From NCBI GenBank assembly GCA_937625935.1, contig OW569363.1:372001-436000 (forward strand): a DNA stretch of 64,000 nt. Reading direction: 5' to 3'. Source of the DNA: Tetramitus jugosus. Taxonomy: Eukaryota > Heterolobosea > Eutetramitea > Acrasida > Vahlkampfiidae. The position numbers and the translations under genes were made by a program. The notes under the pieces are model-generated. The model was not told the DNA's origin and ran no database searches. It saw only the letters and a program-made list of their open reading frames with translations. Below are positions 26,944 to 37,897 of this stretch, in pieces. Every line of letters starts with the position of its first letter. The first letter of the stretch is position 1.

Positions 26944-28296
26944 ATGGCGCCAAAAACCAAAACCATGCAACCAACAACAACAAGCAACAACAATCACAAA
27001 AATCAACAAACCAAAGAGGAGAATGATAGGATAGTGATACGAACAAACGATGAAGCCACTTTGTGCAAGAACAGTCTTGTTCAGAAAAAGTATATCGTGG
27101 ATCCATTTGTTGCCTTTTTTTATCATCAGAATCCTTCTCATCAAGGGAGTTCTCTCAACAGCAACATGCCCAGAATCTCTCCTCTCATCAATCGGGGTTA
27201 TTTTGCTCGCATTTACTCCATCAATCGATTAATCTCCGACTTTCTAAAAACAGTTGGCGCGCTTTCTTCTGTACAGTCACAATTCTCCGACAGCCACAAG
27301 AGCTATCAGTGTCAAATTGTTTCGATTGGTGCTGGATTCGATACGAGAGTTTTTCAATTGAAGGCTGAAAACACTGCAACCACTACTAATAGTAGTAGTA
27401 ACAGTGTTAGCTCTCTGTTTTACAATGATACTAGTAGCAGTTCTTCCTCCAATATGGGAATGCCATCTGTTCGGTACATTGAGGTAGATTTTGAGAGTGT
27501 AGCAAGACAAAAAGCCAACATTATTTATCACTCTCAAGAACTACGATCTCTGTTGTCCCTTGATGAGAGTCATCTTGATGGTAGTAGTAGTAGCAGCAGT
27601 AGTAGTGGTAGTGGTGGTAGTGGTGGTGATGATCACAATACAAGTGAGCAAGAAGAACAATTGTTGATTCATAGTGATCAATATGTTTTGATTGGAGGTG
27701 ATCTGAGACAAGAAAAATCATTGGACATGTTGAAACAAGCGATTGATCCCAATGTTCCAACTCTATTCTTCTCAGAGATGGCACTGATTTATATGGATAC
27801 ATTCTATTCGGATCGATTGATTGAAACGTGCAAGAATTCAGTGAAGAAACATGTATTGAGCATGTTTATCATTTATGAGAGTATTCATCCGAATGATGCA
27901 TTTGGTAGAATGATGGTCATGAATCTGAAGAATAGAGGTTGCGATCTGAAGAGTATTGAAACGTATCCGGATTGTGAGAGTATGCGTCAGCGAATGAACC
28001 GATTCTTTTTAACAAATGACAGTGAAGAAGGGAAGGATAACAACGCGTCATCTTTTGCTGTTTCATATGACATGAACTCTATTTGTAACAATATCTTGCC
28101 TTTCGTTGACAAGAATTGGATGAAGGAGCGCATTCGAACCAATCGATTAGAAATGGTGGATGAAGTGGAGGAGTATGATTTGCTCATGCAACACTACGCA
28201 CTCACTGTCGCCGTGAATTCCTATGTAGAGTTGGAAAATGTAAAGGACACATGGTTGCATCGGTTGTACACTCAACAGAAGCAAACAAGGAGATAA
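26944..28296 (+). CDS. LCMT1: Leucine carboxyl methyltransferase 1 (PP2A methyltransferase)
   Basis: LCMT1 methylates the C-terminal Leu of the PP2A catalytic subunit and so steers holoenzyme assembly. The 450-aa product has DEATLCKNSLVQKKYIVDPFV, then INRGYFARIYSINRLI, and VSIGAGFDTRVF, the SAM-binding glycine motif. Next come YIEVDFE and a PTLFFSEMALIYM block. Two Ser/Gly-rich inserts sit between catalytic motifs, which makes it longer than the usual 330 aa. I chose ATG at 26944; a second ATG at 26965 is possible because GGCGCCAAAA overlaps the first and may be promoter. The start is 92 bp from the divergent REP start. Confidence 0.9.
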   Translation: MAPKTKTMQPTTTSNNNHKNQQTKEENDRIVIRTNDEATLCKNSLVQKKYIVDPFVAFFYHQNPSHQGSSLNSNMPRISPLINRGYFARIYSINRLISDFLKTVGALSSVQSQFSDSHKSYQCQIVSIGAGFDTRVFQLKAENTATTTNSSSNSVSSLFYNDTSSSSSSNMGMPSVRYIEVDFESVARQKANIIYHSQELRSLLSLDESHLDGSSSSSSSSGSGGSGGDDHNTSEQEEQLLIHSDQYVLIGGDLRQEKSLDMLKQAIDPNVPTLFFSEMALIYMDTFYSDRLIETCKNSVKKHVLSMFIIYESIHPNDAFGRMMVMNLKNRGCDLKSIETYPDCESMRQRMNRFFLTNDSEEGKDNNASSFAVSYDMNSICNNILPFVDKNWMKERIRTNRLEMVDEVEEYDLLMQHYALTVAVNSYVELENVKDTWLHRLYTQQKQTRR

Positions 28297-28326
28297 TGAG
28301 CTAATAAAACATGTGTAAAGATTAAT

Positions 28327-30695
28327 TTACTGCTTGCACACAAGCTTGTGTGTCTTCCAACCTGATACTTGACATGGTTTGGAGCAATAGAATGCCTTCT
28401 TACATCGACTGCATGCCATGAGCTTCACATCAGTCTTACCACAAGTTGCACAGCTTTTCTTTTTGGCACCGACGGTGAAGCCAACTATAGGCATATTCGC
28501 ATTCGTTTTCTCCAGATCTGTAGTGTCAATATCAACCACTAAGTGATCCACAACAGCGCCATTCTTAAGTTTGTCAATTGAATAAGCGATCAAATCGAAA
28601 GACCAGCTCTGACTTCCTCTACGAACATTCTCCATTTGGCTCGCATTCACCTTCAGTCCAGATGCTACCAACAGGTCAACACAGTTCTGGAAGCTTGCAT
28701 ACTTGGAGTGAGGTCTGGAGCCTGACTGACATCTCTGACATTTGAGATCTCCCTTGAGACATCCGTACACACTGGAAGAGAAGAGTGCATTGAACAAATT
28801 GAATAGCAAGCCTTGAGTAATCTTTTGGGTTGGAGCCTTGAGCAAGATTGTCTTCAGTGCTCTCCAATTGCCTTGATTGCAAGTCATCATAATTGGACTG
28901 AACTCTCCACTGAAAGGATCACCTCCTGCATCAATCAACAAAGCAATCGTCTTTGGATCGCGATCATAGTAGCATGACATTTGGAGTGGAGTGAGACTGA
29001 ATGAAGATTTTTGAGAGGCACCTGCATCTAACATGGCCTTCACTCTCTTTGGAACATCATCGCCCATACATGTTTCATGCAACAGTGTCATACCTTCCGT
29101 ATTGACCTTTGCATTCGTATAGAAATACTCAAAGCACTTGTAATACTTTTCCTCTGTAATGTTCATTGTTTGAATCTGTTCCTTCTCCTTTCTCAACCAC
29201 AACAACATGACCATTGTGTTATAGTGCTTCATTGCCCATTCAATGGCACCAGGTTGATTCAACCACAAATCTAAATTCGAAATGACATAGCACAACTGTT
29301 GATTCTTTGGACAATCACCTGGTAAAGCACCATTCACTGGAGAAATCTCCACTGGCGCCAACTTCTTCACTCCAGTTAAATAATCGTACACGAGTGGTGC
29401 CTTGATGATTGCACTCAATATGCAACCCTTCATTGGACTGTTCTCAAAAAAGCTTTCTGCCCATTGGTCCTGTCCTCCATCCAGCACATAATCACACAAT
29501 GCCTTGTTCCAATACATGGAAATACCGCTCATTCGACCCAAATATTGCTCATGTTGCTTGATAAACTTGACTGCTTCTCTCCATTTGCCCAATCTCATGT
29601 ACAGTTCTGGTATGAGCACCTTGTAGTGCACGTAGGATGAGAATGAAGTGTACTCACGGTCCCACTTTAACAACTTTTCATACACTTGCAACGCTTCTTC
29701 ATTTCTTCTCATCTTTCTGAGCGTGTTTGCCTCACCAATCATGGCTCTCATGTAGCTTCTTAGTTCTGGTTGACCCCACATGTTACCCTCATTTTGAGCT
29801 CGTTCTCTCACTGGTTGACTCACCAATTTGTGAACACTTTGTTGAGCTCTCTGATAATGAGCCAGAGCTTCTTCAAATGTGGATGCATGAATGGCCAAAA
29901 TGTTGTACGCCTCTACACAATCACCATTGGTAACACTGAGTGCATGATTCGCAACCTCAATGGCTCCCTTTGGATCCGAATACAAGGAAGCATATGCCAT
30001 GAGCACTTTTTTGGTTTCTTCGGCAATCTTCTCCGACAGGAAATCAGAGGATGAACCAAACGTTTGGAGTGTGGCTATTTCACTCTGTGGACCACACATT
30101 TCAAAGCTCGCTTCCTTGCTTAGCTCAGTTAGGAATTGAACATCTTCGTTCGAATAAGAAGTGTACATGTTCTTGTCATTTTGACTCTGAGCTTTCGCTC
30201 TTTGCTGTAGCTCTGGACTGAGATCACGAAAAAACAATAGACACACAGACACAGAGAGCATAAAAGCTTAGCTTTTGAACAGCAACAACAACAAACAACA
30301 ACACAACAAACAACACGATCATATATAAAAATATGATCAAACAAACACAACACATTTTTAAAAAAATAAATAAAAGAGTTCAGTATGTACCATTTGCTGC
30401 CTTCTTGCCATCGAGTCGTTGTCTTCTGAATGAGATCTGAATCAACACCATCGACATACTGATTGCATCGTTCAAATGCGAGTGGCATGTATGGATTAAT
30501 GATGGTTGTCTGTGTTCCCATTTTTCTCATCATCTTGATCATTTGGGTCTCAGAGTCCTCTTCTTCTCTGTGATGATGATGATGGTGATGATGATTGTGA
30601 GCACCATGACCATGACTGTGACCATGATGATGATGACCATGATCGTGATCGCAGCAACCTCCACCGTGGTGGTGATGATGATGGTGATGACTCAT
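28327..30695 (-). CDS. His-tract, TPR, ankyrin and MYND zinc-finger protein, 2 exons
   Basis: Exon 1 (30391-30695) opens MSHHHHHHHH and is followed by several further His/Gly/Asp runs in the first 65 residues. A 173-nt intron (GTACAT...CTCAG) joins in phase to exon 2 (28327-30217), giving 731 aa. TPR-like helices cover about 150-420 (AHYQRAQQSVHKLV, LQVYEKLLKWDREY). Three ankyrin repeats lie at about 510-600 (LLHETCMGDD, TPLQMSCYYDRDP, SPIMMTCNQGN). The C-terminus is a MYND finger: CATCGKTDVKLMACSRCKK then FYCSKPCQ and HKLVC. MYND and ankyrin parts bind proteins, so a scaffold role is likely. The His region may bind nickel or zinc. Confidence 0.88.
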
Positions 30696-30794
30696 TTTCT
30701 TTATTGCTTTAATTCTTGTTTGACGAAAAGCTTCCTTCTTTTTTTGAATTCGCACGGAGAAAATACATTGCCAAGAACAAAAAAAGCAAGAAAC

Positions 30795-32139
30795 ATGTCG
30801 GCGAACAACGTTGCGAGTCCAACAACAAGTGGTGGCGTGGTGGAAGATCTAGACATCCAACTTAACTCACAAAACCAATGTGATAATGAACATTTGTATC
30901 AGTTGATCATTGAGGCAGATAAGCTTCGATTTCAACGTCGTTTCTCTCAAGCACTGGACATTATGAGTCGTGTGATTCAATTGAACCCAAAATTCTTTCT
31001 CGTATACTACAAGTTGGCTCTCTACTATTATCAAAAGGATGATGAACTCCACATTTATCGATGTCTGCAATTGGCACTGCTCTACTGTGATGATTGGTAC
31101 TGGTTCTGTATCTTGCATGCCTATTTGAGAGAGTTGAGAAAGGAATTGGAAGAATCAAAGCATTACTATGAATTGGCAATTAAGTTTGTTGAACAACATA
31201 ATCAATATGTTGCTAGTCACTGTGCTTTGACTGAGAATGATGGTGGTAGTAGTATCAGCAGTAGCAACTTGGGCAATGGCAGTAGTGGTAGGATAGAGAA
31301 ACGGTATTGTCATGATGCATTCTTCAATTTGGCGTGTGTTCATATGGATCTTCACAATTATGATGTCGCAATTGAATTGTTTTTGCGCGCCATTCAAGAG
31401 GTGAATAAGATGAACAAGGAAGGAAAGTTTAACTTTATGATTGCTCTCATTTACAACAATATTGGTTGTTGCTATGTGGACAAGAGTGATGACGTGAGCG
31501 CAAGGGTCAACTTTGAACATTCGATTCAAAAGTTTGATAGCTATGTGCTTGCGTATCAAAATTTGATGCGATTGTATCGAAGAACGGGACTTATTGATGA
31601 GATACCTGTATTGTGTGACAAGGTACTCAGTATTACAGATGACCATGATACTGTGCGCAATGTTCATCGCGAAAAATGTGAAATATTCCACGAACAAGTG
31701 CTGTCTGGAGCGGTAGAGATTGGTGATAATATGTTTGAGCCTGCTCTACAATTGATTCAAAAGTATCCTCGGGAGCACTTTGGTTATTTCTCGTATGTAG
31801 TGCTATGTAGTGTGTTTTGTATTATAACAATCTATTTGTTGTTGTTTTGTATTATTGTTAACAAGTGGTTTTGTTGTAATCACAACGACTTCTAGACTTG
31901 CCGTTCTTTATGCCATCACAGAAAATTCTGATAAGATGAAAGAAATCATTGATTCTGGCCTGCAGCATGTGAGTCTTGGTGACAAATGGGGTTATGACGC
32001 GCTACTAACATGTCTTGCCTACTATTATCGCAACCATTCGAGAACGGACAATCCACAACAAGTGAGAGAAACACTTAGGAAAATCGAAGACCTAAAATCT
32101 GCTATTATAACTCATGATTACTTGGAACGACTGGAATAG
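30795..32139 (+). CDS. TPR-repeat protein, 2 exons
   Basis: ATG at 30795 is 99 bp from the divergent MYND gene start. Exon 1 is 30795-31792 and exon 2 is 31896-32139; the 103-nt intron has GTATGT and TTCTAG with phase kept (TC|A), giving 413 aa. Repeat-like helices include FSQALDIMSRVIQLNPKFF, LYYYQKDDELHIYRCLQ, ACVHMDLHNYDVAIELFLRA and IGCCYVDKSDDVSARV. A Ser/Gly-rich loop lies at about 150-165. TPRs bind partner proteins; no partner can be inferred. The longer upstream open frame from 30543 is a reverse image of the His-rich exon and is not used. Confidence 0.82.
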
Positions 32140-32269
32140 AGTGAGGAACTTGCTCCAGTAGCGGAGGGAGGTATAAATTGAACCGACAACGGCAAAAAAT
32201 TATCGTACGATTATGCGAAATATAAGTGAGCCATTGGAGAATTGTGTTTCGAGTAGGTAGTTGCGTGAA

Positions 32270-34093
32270 ATGTCTCTCTCAAGACTACTTGATTGGCACA
32301 AGATTCAATGTTCGTTTTGCAGTGGTAGGAAGTGCAAGCACGAAGATGTGAGCTTGATGGTTGATGAACCTGCTATCTCAGGTCTAAACAGCACATACAT
32401 AACAGAGAGAATGATTGCCTCTCAGAGACCAAGCACCCGACTAATAAAGGAATATGGAATCATCCAGGACTTTATCCAAAAGAATATAACTGCAATCTTC
32501 AACCTTCAGGAGAGTGGTGAACATCCGAATTGTGGTGATTGTCAACTGGAGAATTGTGGTTTCTCATATGATCCTGAAGAATTTATGAGCAATAATATAC
32601 GTTACTACAGTTTCGCTTGGAGGGATCTATCGACTCCAAAGCATCCTCAATATGTTGTAAATATAATGCATGTTATGGAATCTGAAATGCGAAGCAATAG
32701 TGGAGGATCAGTCATGATTCATTGCCACGCAGGTCTCGGTAGAACTGGATTAATTATAGCCTGTTATTTGCTGTACAGCCAGACATGTAAGTCCCCTAAA
32801 GCTGCAATCGAACTAGTGAGAAAGAGACGACCAGGAACCATTCAAACAAAGAATCAAGTACTGTTTGTGAAAGAATTCTACAAACACTTGTGTCAGATCA
32901 GGCAGTTATTCACAATTGATGTCATCAGATTGAATGCAACTCTAGGAGACTTTATGAAGAGACAGCATATGTATCTTCACGGACTCGAATATCGAAAGTA
33001 CAAGAGAATACCAAAACTAATATATGTAATCTGTGAGCGCTTCTGCAATGTTCTGTCATCAGAGAGGATCACCCCTGACTATCACGACTGGGAGACAACT
33101 CTTCATTCCTCCTCGAGTACGTATGACTTTAGTCGACGAAGGTACAGTGATAGTACTGTTGAGAATACGATAGATGTCGAAACTTCGATGCGTATCTTGT
33201 TGCGCAATATGAAGAGACTCTATGGAGCACATGAATGTGATGCTCATTCGAATCTATCAGAGTTGCATCATAGAGTTGATGTCATCAAAAGAAGTATTAA
33301 TAATGATGATTGGAGTTATATAGAGAATCGATGCAACGACTTGCTGCTCTTAATAGCTCTATGGATTGACTTTATACGGCAAATGAGTCATGAGATTATT
33401 CCCTTCTCGTTCATAGAGATGATTCTTCAAACTTATGATTCCAACACCAATACCGACACAGTACCATCAGTTGAGTCTCTAGCACGAAGATATTTGAGCT
33501 CGTACAGCATCGATATTTTCATCTGTATTGTTCACTGGATGGCCTACATGTGTAATGCTATCAATATTGCAGTCAACTCTCAAATAAGTCTCAACCCGTG
33601 GGAAGACAGTCCATTATTCAAATTGACATCAGAAATTGCAGGCATTGTTCTGCTGGCTCATTGTACAAGTAGAAATAAAACTCCCTCCAAGCTCGTCAAG
33701 GATCAACACAAGAGAACAGACATTAGCATTCTGCATGTGATGCTACAGAGAGCATGCAAGTATTGTATTGCTTACAATGAGAGCACAATCAAGGCAAAGG
33801 AAGAACAAGGCTTCATGAAGGCTGACGACTCAGATGATGAAGAGGGAATGGAAATGGATGAGGACTATCAAGAGTTAATACCGGATGAAGATCAAGTCGC
33901 TCTTGCTTGTGAAGGTGGAATAGAACTGTACCCTCTACCAAATATACTGCAGTACCATCCAAAACCATCTAGCCATAGTACGATGAAACCCTCGAGTACT
34001 GATGATAACACAATTGAATTTATTCCTCCGTCGACTCCAATAATCGCTCCAAATGAATCTGATGAAGAGAGTGATCTCGTTAAATTTCAGTAA
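32270..34093 (+). CDS. PTPDC1: PTPDC1-like dual-specificity phosphatase
   Basis: PTPDC1 is a cysteine phosphatase linked to centrosome and cilium function. ATG at 32270 gives 607 aa. The N-terminus has HKIQCSFCSGRKC (a Cys pair typical of the family), then FNLQESGEHPNCG, YYSFAWRDLSTPKH, and the active-site loop HCHAGLGRTG with the nucleophile at C152, followed by RKRRPGTIQTKNQ. The general-acid loop contains D in AWRD. The C-terminal 350 residues are not recognised and end in an acidic tract (DSDDEEGMEMDED). No intron is seen. It occurs beside CFAP44, another cilium gene, but independently oriented. Confidence 0.9.
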   Translation: MSLSRLLDWHKIQCSFCSGRKCKHEDVSLMVDEPAISGLNSTYITERMIASQRPSTRLIKEYGIIQDFIQKNITAIFNLQESGEHPNCGDCQLENCGFSYDPEEFMSNNIRYYSFAWRDLSTPKHPQYVVNIMHVMESEMRSNSGGSVMIHCHAGLGRTGLIIACYLLYSQTCKSPKAAIELVRKRRPGTIQTKNQVLFVKEFYKHLCQIRQLFTIDVIRLNATLGDFMKRQHMYLHGLEYRKYKRIPKLIYVICERFCNVLSSERITPDYHDWETTLHSSSSTYDFSRRRYSDSTVENTIDVETSMRILLRNMKRLYGAHECDAHSNLSELHHRVDVIKRSINNDDWSYIENRCNDLLLLIALWIDFIRQMSHEIIPFSFIEMILQTYDSNTNTDTVPSVESLARRYLSSYSIDIFICIVHWMAYMCNAINIAVNSQISLNPWEDSPLFKLTSEIAGIVLLAHCTSRNKTPSKLVKDQHKRTDISILHVMLQRACKYCIAYNESTIKAKEEQGFMKADDSDDEEGMEMDEDYQELIPDEDQVALACEGGIELYPLPNILQYHPKPSSHSTMKPSSTDDNTIEFIPPSTPIIAPNESDEESDLVKFQ

Positions 34094-34279
34094 AAAGCAT
34101 GTTGTTCTTGTTCAATTTCACTCCACACGTGCATCAACTTTGCAATAGATAATCCGCACTATACATGTCCAAAAGCTCACCTACACCTTCATCGTTCACA
34201 GCGATTGTTATAATCGTTGGGTGTCACGCTTTCCATGATCAATAAATTATGCAATCCAATTGAATCAACAAGAAGCAAT

Positions 34280-34864
34280 TTACAAATCTCGGATGGCCAA
34301 TCGAGACAAAACATGTTGTTCCAACTCGATATCAGCAGTTGCCTTCTCATGCGGCGATAGTTTAAATGCCTTTATCACACGCTCTCGATCACAAACACTC
34401 TTCAATAAACTTTCCATTTGATCCACTGGCACAACATTTCCTTGAATCAACTGTTGCATGTAAGAAATTGCTTCTTCCTCCTTTTTTGCATCGTCCTCTT
34501 GATTAAAAATGACAACAATCAAACAAGTGCTGTCCTCCTTGATGCCAAACAACCGAAATGCCTCACCCAAGTTACGAGAGGCACACATGTTGAGCAAAAG
34601 CTCAGTCTCAATATTCTTTGTCCTGAGTGATTGTCTCTCCTGGGATTGAACAGACTTGAAAGCACTCAAATAAATGTGAAGAAGAGAGACGCACAAGTGA
34701 GGAGAGAGAATGGAGATGAGGGCTGGTTGATCTTGAGGTTTGGATCTGACTTGTTCCAGGATTTGAGTCGCGTTGATCACACTGTCATACATGAACAACG
34801 AGATGGAATGGTTGTTGGTGAGAGGAACACGCAACATGGTTGTCGTGAGTGCAGAAGAAGACAT
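34280..34864 (-). CDS. TPRKB: KEOPS complex subunit Cgi121/TPRKB
   Basis: Cgi121/TPRKB binds the Bud32/PRPK kinase in KEOPS, which makes t6A37 on tRNAs that read ANN codons. The 194-aa product has ISLFMYDSVINATQILEQV, PALISILSPHL, KNIETELLLNMCASRNLGEAF, then LFGIKEDSTCLIVVIF and GNVVPVDQ. The block TELLLN...N..EA...FGI..DST.L is diagnostic. Length matches yeast and animal proteins (175-185 aa). ATG at 34864; an E2F-like TTTGGGCGGGAAA lies 22 bp upstream at 34887-34899. Confidence 0.9.
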   Translation of the reverse strand: MSSSALTTTMLRVPLTNNHSISLFMYDSVINATQILEQVRSKPQDQPALISILSPHLCVSLLHIYLSAFKSVQSQERQSLRTKNIETELLLNMCASRNLGEAFRLFGIKEDSTCLIVVIFNQEDDAKKEEEAISYMQQLIQGNVVPVDQMESLLKSVCDRERVIKAFKLSPHEKATADIELEQHVLSRLAIRDL

Positions 34865-35245
34865 TTTTGCAGCAGGTGGAGCGTTGTTTGGGCGGGAAAG
34901 GATTTCGTTCTGTCGTAGAAAGCTGTAATTATTTTTCCGACGTGATTCAATTTTGATACCCAGTGCATTTTCAAATTTGCATCGCTTCGAATAACATCCG
35001 GTGAATTTGATCCGAATAGATTACAAAATTTTTATGAATGTTCAACAAAATATTGCACTTTAGTCAACCGAGGACAAAATTTTCAGCAGCGGTTGGGGAC
35101 TCGATCCTTGCTGGCAGTGGGTTCACTCGACCTGGGTGCATATTTTTTGTTACTCGTGTGAAAACTCTTTTGTGAGAAACCAAAACAAACCCTTTTAACG
35201 CCAAAACCAAAAACCAACCCAATCCTAAAACACTAATAAGACAAA
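34865..35245. promoter_or_regulatory. Divergent promoter of KEOPS subunit and EF-2 genes
   Basis: It contains TTTGGGCGGGAAA at 34887-34899 near the KEOPS start and a CAAAACC-rich leader before EF-2 ATG at 35246. A GGGACTCGATCC-like string at 35097 recalls a T-loop, but no cloverleaf forms. Confidence 0.5.
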
Positions 35246-37771
35246 ATGGTTAACTTCACTATTGACCAACTGCGTGAGATCATGGACAACCAGGCCCAGA
35301 TCAGAAACATGTCTGTGATTGCCCACGTCGATCACGGTAAGTCCACCCTGACTGACTCCTTGATTGCCGCTGCCGGTATCATTGCCACTGCCAAGGCTGG
35401 TGACCAACGTTTCATGGATACCAGAGCTGACGAACAAGAAAGATGTATTACCATCAAGTCTACTTCCATCTCTCTTTTCTATGAGACTCCTGATAGAGAA
35501 GACAAGACCAAGATTCACAAGTATTTGATTAACTTGATCGATTCCCCAGGTCACGTCGATTTCTCATCTGAAGTCACAGCTGCCTTGAGAGTTACTGATG
35601 GTGCTTTGGTCGTTGTCGATTGTGTTGAGGGTGTCTGTGTCCAAACTGAAACCGTCTTGAGACAAGCTTTGCAAGAAAGAATTAGACCTGTTCTTATGAT
35701 TAACAAGTTGGACAGAGCTTTCTTGGAATTGCAATTGGAGCCAGAAGATGCTTTCCAAACCTTCAGAAAGGCTATTGAATCCGCTAACGTCATCATTGCT
35801 ACATATCAAGATGATGCTTTGGGTGATCCTATGGTCTACCCTGAGAAGGGAACCGTTGCTTTCGGTTCTGGTCTCCACGGTTGGGGTTTCACTTTGACCA
35901 AGTTTGCTGACTTGTACTCTGCCAAGTTCGGTACCCCTATCCCTAAGTTGATGAAGAAGCTTTGGGGAGACAACTACTATGATGCTGCTGCCAAGAAGTG
36001 GTCCAAGAGCTCTGTCTCATCTGTCAATGGCAAGCCATTGAAGAGAGCTTTCTGCCAATTCGTTTTGGATCCAATCATCCAAATCTTCTCCCTCTGCATG
36101 AACGATCAACAAGAAACCGTTGAGAAGATGTTGACTGGTTTGGGTGTCAAGCTCGTTGCTGCTGATAAGGAAAACCAAGGAAAGAAATTCTTGAAGGCTG
36201 TCATGCAAAAGTTCTTGCCAGCTGCTGATGCTTTGCTTGAGATGATTGTCTCTCACTTGCCTTCTCCATCCAAGGCTCAATCCTACAGATACTCTGGATT
36301 GTACAACGGTCCTTTGGATGACAAGTACGCCATGTCCATCAAGAACTGCGACCCTAAGGGTCCATTGATGATGTACGTCTCCAAGATGGTGCCAACCAAC
36401 GACAAGGGTCGTTTCTATGCTTTCGGTAGAGTCTTCTCCGGAATCATCAGAACTGGTCAAAAGGCCAGAATTATGGGTCCAAAGTATGTTCCTGGAAAGA
36501 AGGACGACTTGTCCATCAAGAACATTCAAAGAACCGTCATTATGATGGGTAGATCCACCGAAGCTGTTGATGATGTTCCTTGCGGTAACGTCGTCGGTTT
36601 GGTCGGTGTTGACTCTTTCATTGTCAAGACTGCTTCTTTGACCGATGAGGACTGCCTTGATGCATGCCCATTGAAGGATATGAAGTACTCTGTCTCCGCT
36701 GTCGTCAGAGTTGCTGTCGAACCAAAGAACCCTGGTGATTTGCCAAAGTTGGTTGAAGGTTTGAAGAGATTGACCAAGTCTGATCCTCTTGTCCAAACTT
36801 ATATGGAAGAATCTGGTGAGCACATTGTTGCTGGTGCTGGTGAGCTCCATTTGGAAATTTGCTTGAAGGATTTGCAAGAAGATTTCATGGGTGGTGCTCC
36901 ATTGAAGATTTCCGACCCTGTTGTCTCTTACAGAGAAACTGTCATCTCTGAATCCTCCATGGACTGTTTGGCTAAGTCTCCAAACAAGCACAACAGATTG
37001 TACATGAGAGCTGTTCCTTTGGCTGATGAGTTGGCTACCATGATTGAAGACGGTAAGGTCACCCCTAAGGACGAACCAAAGGCAAGATCTAAGATTTTGT
37101 CCGAAGAATTCGAATGGGACAAGACTGATTCCATGAAGATCTGGACTTTCGGTCCTGACCAAGCTGGTCCAAACGTTGTCGTTGATGTCACTAAGGGAGT
37201 TCAATACTTGAACGAAATTAAGGACTCTATCGTCGCTGCATTCCAATGGGCAACCAAGGAAGGTTTGTTGTGTGATGAACAATTGAGAGGTGTTAGATAC
37301 AACTTGATTGATGTTGTTCTCCATACTGATGCTATCCACAGAGGTGGTGGTCAAATCATCCCAACTGCTAGAAAGTGCTTCTATGCTGCTCAATATACTG
37401 CTGACCCAAGATTGTTGGAACCTATCTTCTTGGTTGAAATTCAAGCCCCACAAGGTGTCTTGGGATCCATTTATGGTGTCTTGTCCAGAAGAAGAGGTCA
37501 CGTTATCTCTGAAGTCCAAAGACCAGGTACTCCAATGTACAACGTCAAGTGTAACTTGCCTGTCAATGAGTCCTTCGGTTTCACTGCAGATTTGAGATCC
37601 CACACTGGTGGTCAAGCTTTCCCTCAATGTGTCTTCGATCATTGGGCTGTCTTGTCCGGCGATCCATTCGATCCATCTCAAAAGACCGCTAAGGTTGTTT
37701 CTGAGACCAGAAAGAGAAAGGGTCTCTCTGAGGCTGTTCCAGCTTTGGACAACTACTTGGACAAGTTGTAA
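35246..37771 (+). CDS. EEF2: Translation elongation factor 2
   Basis: EF-2 drives ribosomal translocation with GTP. The 841-aa product starts [13 protein letters not shown] and has the G1 loop AHVDHGKST, the T and DSPGHVDF motifs, and NKLD. The C-terminus includes the diphthamide loop [11 protein letters not shown] with the modified His at about H698, which implies the diphthamide pathway and sensitivity to ADP-ribosylation by diphthamide-targeting enzymes. The phosphorylation-region sequence [16 protein letters not shown] is conserved. Codon use is strongly skewed to ACC, GTC, AAG and TTG, unlike its neighbours, as expected for a very highly expressed gene. It is intronless. Long antisense frames here are a side effect of that bias. 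Confidence 0.98.
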   Translation: MVNFTIDQLREIMDNQAQIRNMSVIAHVDHGKSTLTDSLIAAAGIIATAKAGDQRFMDTRADEQERCITIKSTSISLFYETPDREDKTKIHKYLINLIDSPGHVDFSSEVTAALRVTDGALVVVDCVEGVCVQTETVLRQALQERIRPVLMINKLDRAFLELQLEPEDAFQTFRKAIESANVIIATYQDDALGDPMVYPEKGTVAFGSGLHGWGFTLTKFADLYSAKFGTPIPKLMKKLWGDNYYDAAAKKWSKSSVSSVNGKPLKRAFCQFVLDPIIQIFSLCMNDQQETVEKMLTGLGVKLVAADKENQGKKFLKAVMQKFLPAADALLEMIVSHLPSPSKAQSYRYSGLYNGPLDDKYAMSIKNCDPKGPLMMYVSKMVPTNDKGRFYAFGRVFSGIIRTGQKARIMGPKYVPGKKDDLSIKNIQRTVIMMGRSTEAVDDVPCGNVVGLVGVDSFIVKTASLTDEDCLDACPLKDMKYSVSAVVRVAVEPKNPGDLPKLVEGLKRLTKSDPLVQTYMEESGEHIVAGAGELHLEICLKDLQEDFMGGAPLKISDPVVSYRETVISESSMDCLAKSPNKHNRLYMRAVPLADELATMIEDGKVTPKDEPKARSKILSEEFEWDKTDSMKIWTFGPDQAGPNVVVDVTKGVQYLNEIKDSIVAAFQWATKEGLLCDEQLRGVRYNLIDVVLHTDAIHRGGGQIIPTARKCFYAAQYTADPRLLEPIFLVEIQAPQGVLGSIYGVLSRRRGHVISEVQRPGTPMYNVKCNLPVNESFGFTADLRSHTGGQAFPQCVFDHWAVLSGDPFDPSQKTAKVVSETRKRKGLSEAVPALDNYLDKL

Positions 37772-37897
37772 ACTTTCCACAGCATAAAAAAGACAAAATT
37801 CTTCAACATGCACTTTCCAAAATTTCTTTTTTGTTTCAATCAGATGTATGAACGAACGGAAATCATTCTCTCCAGAATACAAACAACGATAGATAAT

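Noticed and set aside
29350-29362. GGCGCC-type palindrome inside the MYND gene
   Set aside because: It is in coding sequence and the codons explain it, so no regulatory claim is made. The same holds for TTGGCGCCAACG at 51112 in the helicase.
30543-30794. Upstream extension of the TPR gene frame
   Set aside because: It reads Met/Val runs from the reverse of the His tract in the MYND gene exon. ATG at 30795 is the plausible start.
35085-35145. Possible tRNA-like T-loop near EF-2 promoter
   Set aside because: No acceptor or anticodon stem can be formed; only a weak GGATCGAGTCC resemblance.
36017-37882. Very long antisense frame (about 620 codons) over EF-2
   Set aside because: EF-2 has strong codon bias that removes stops on the reverse frame. 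Its translation has no domain, and EF-2 is certain.
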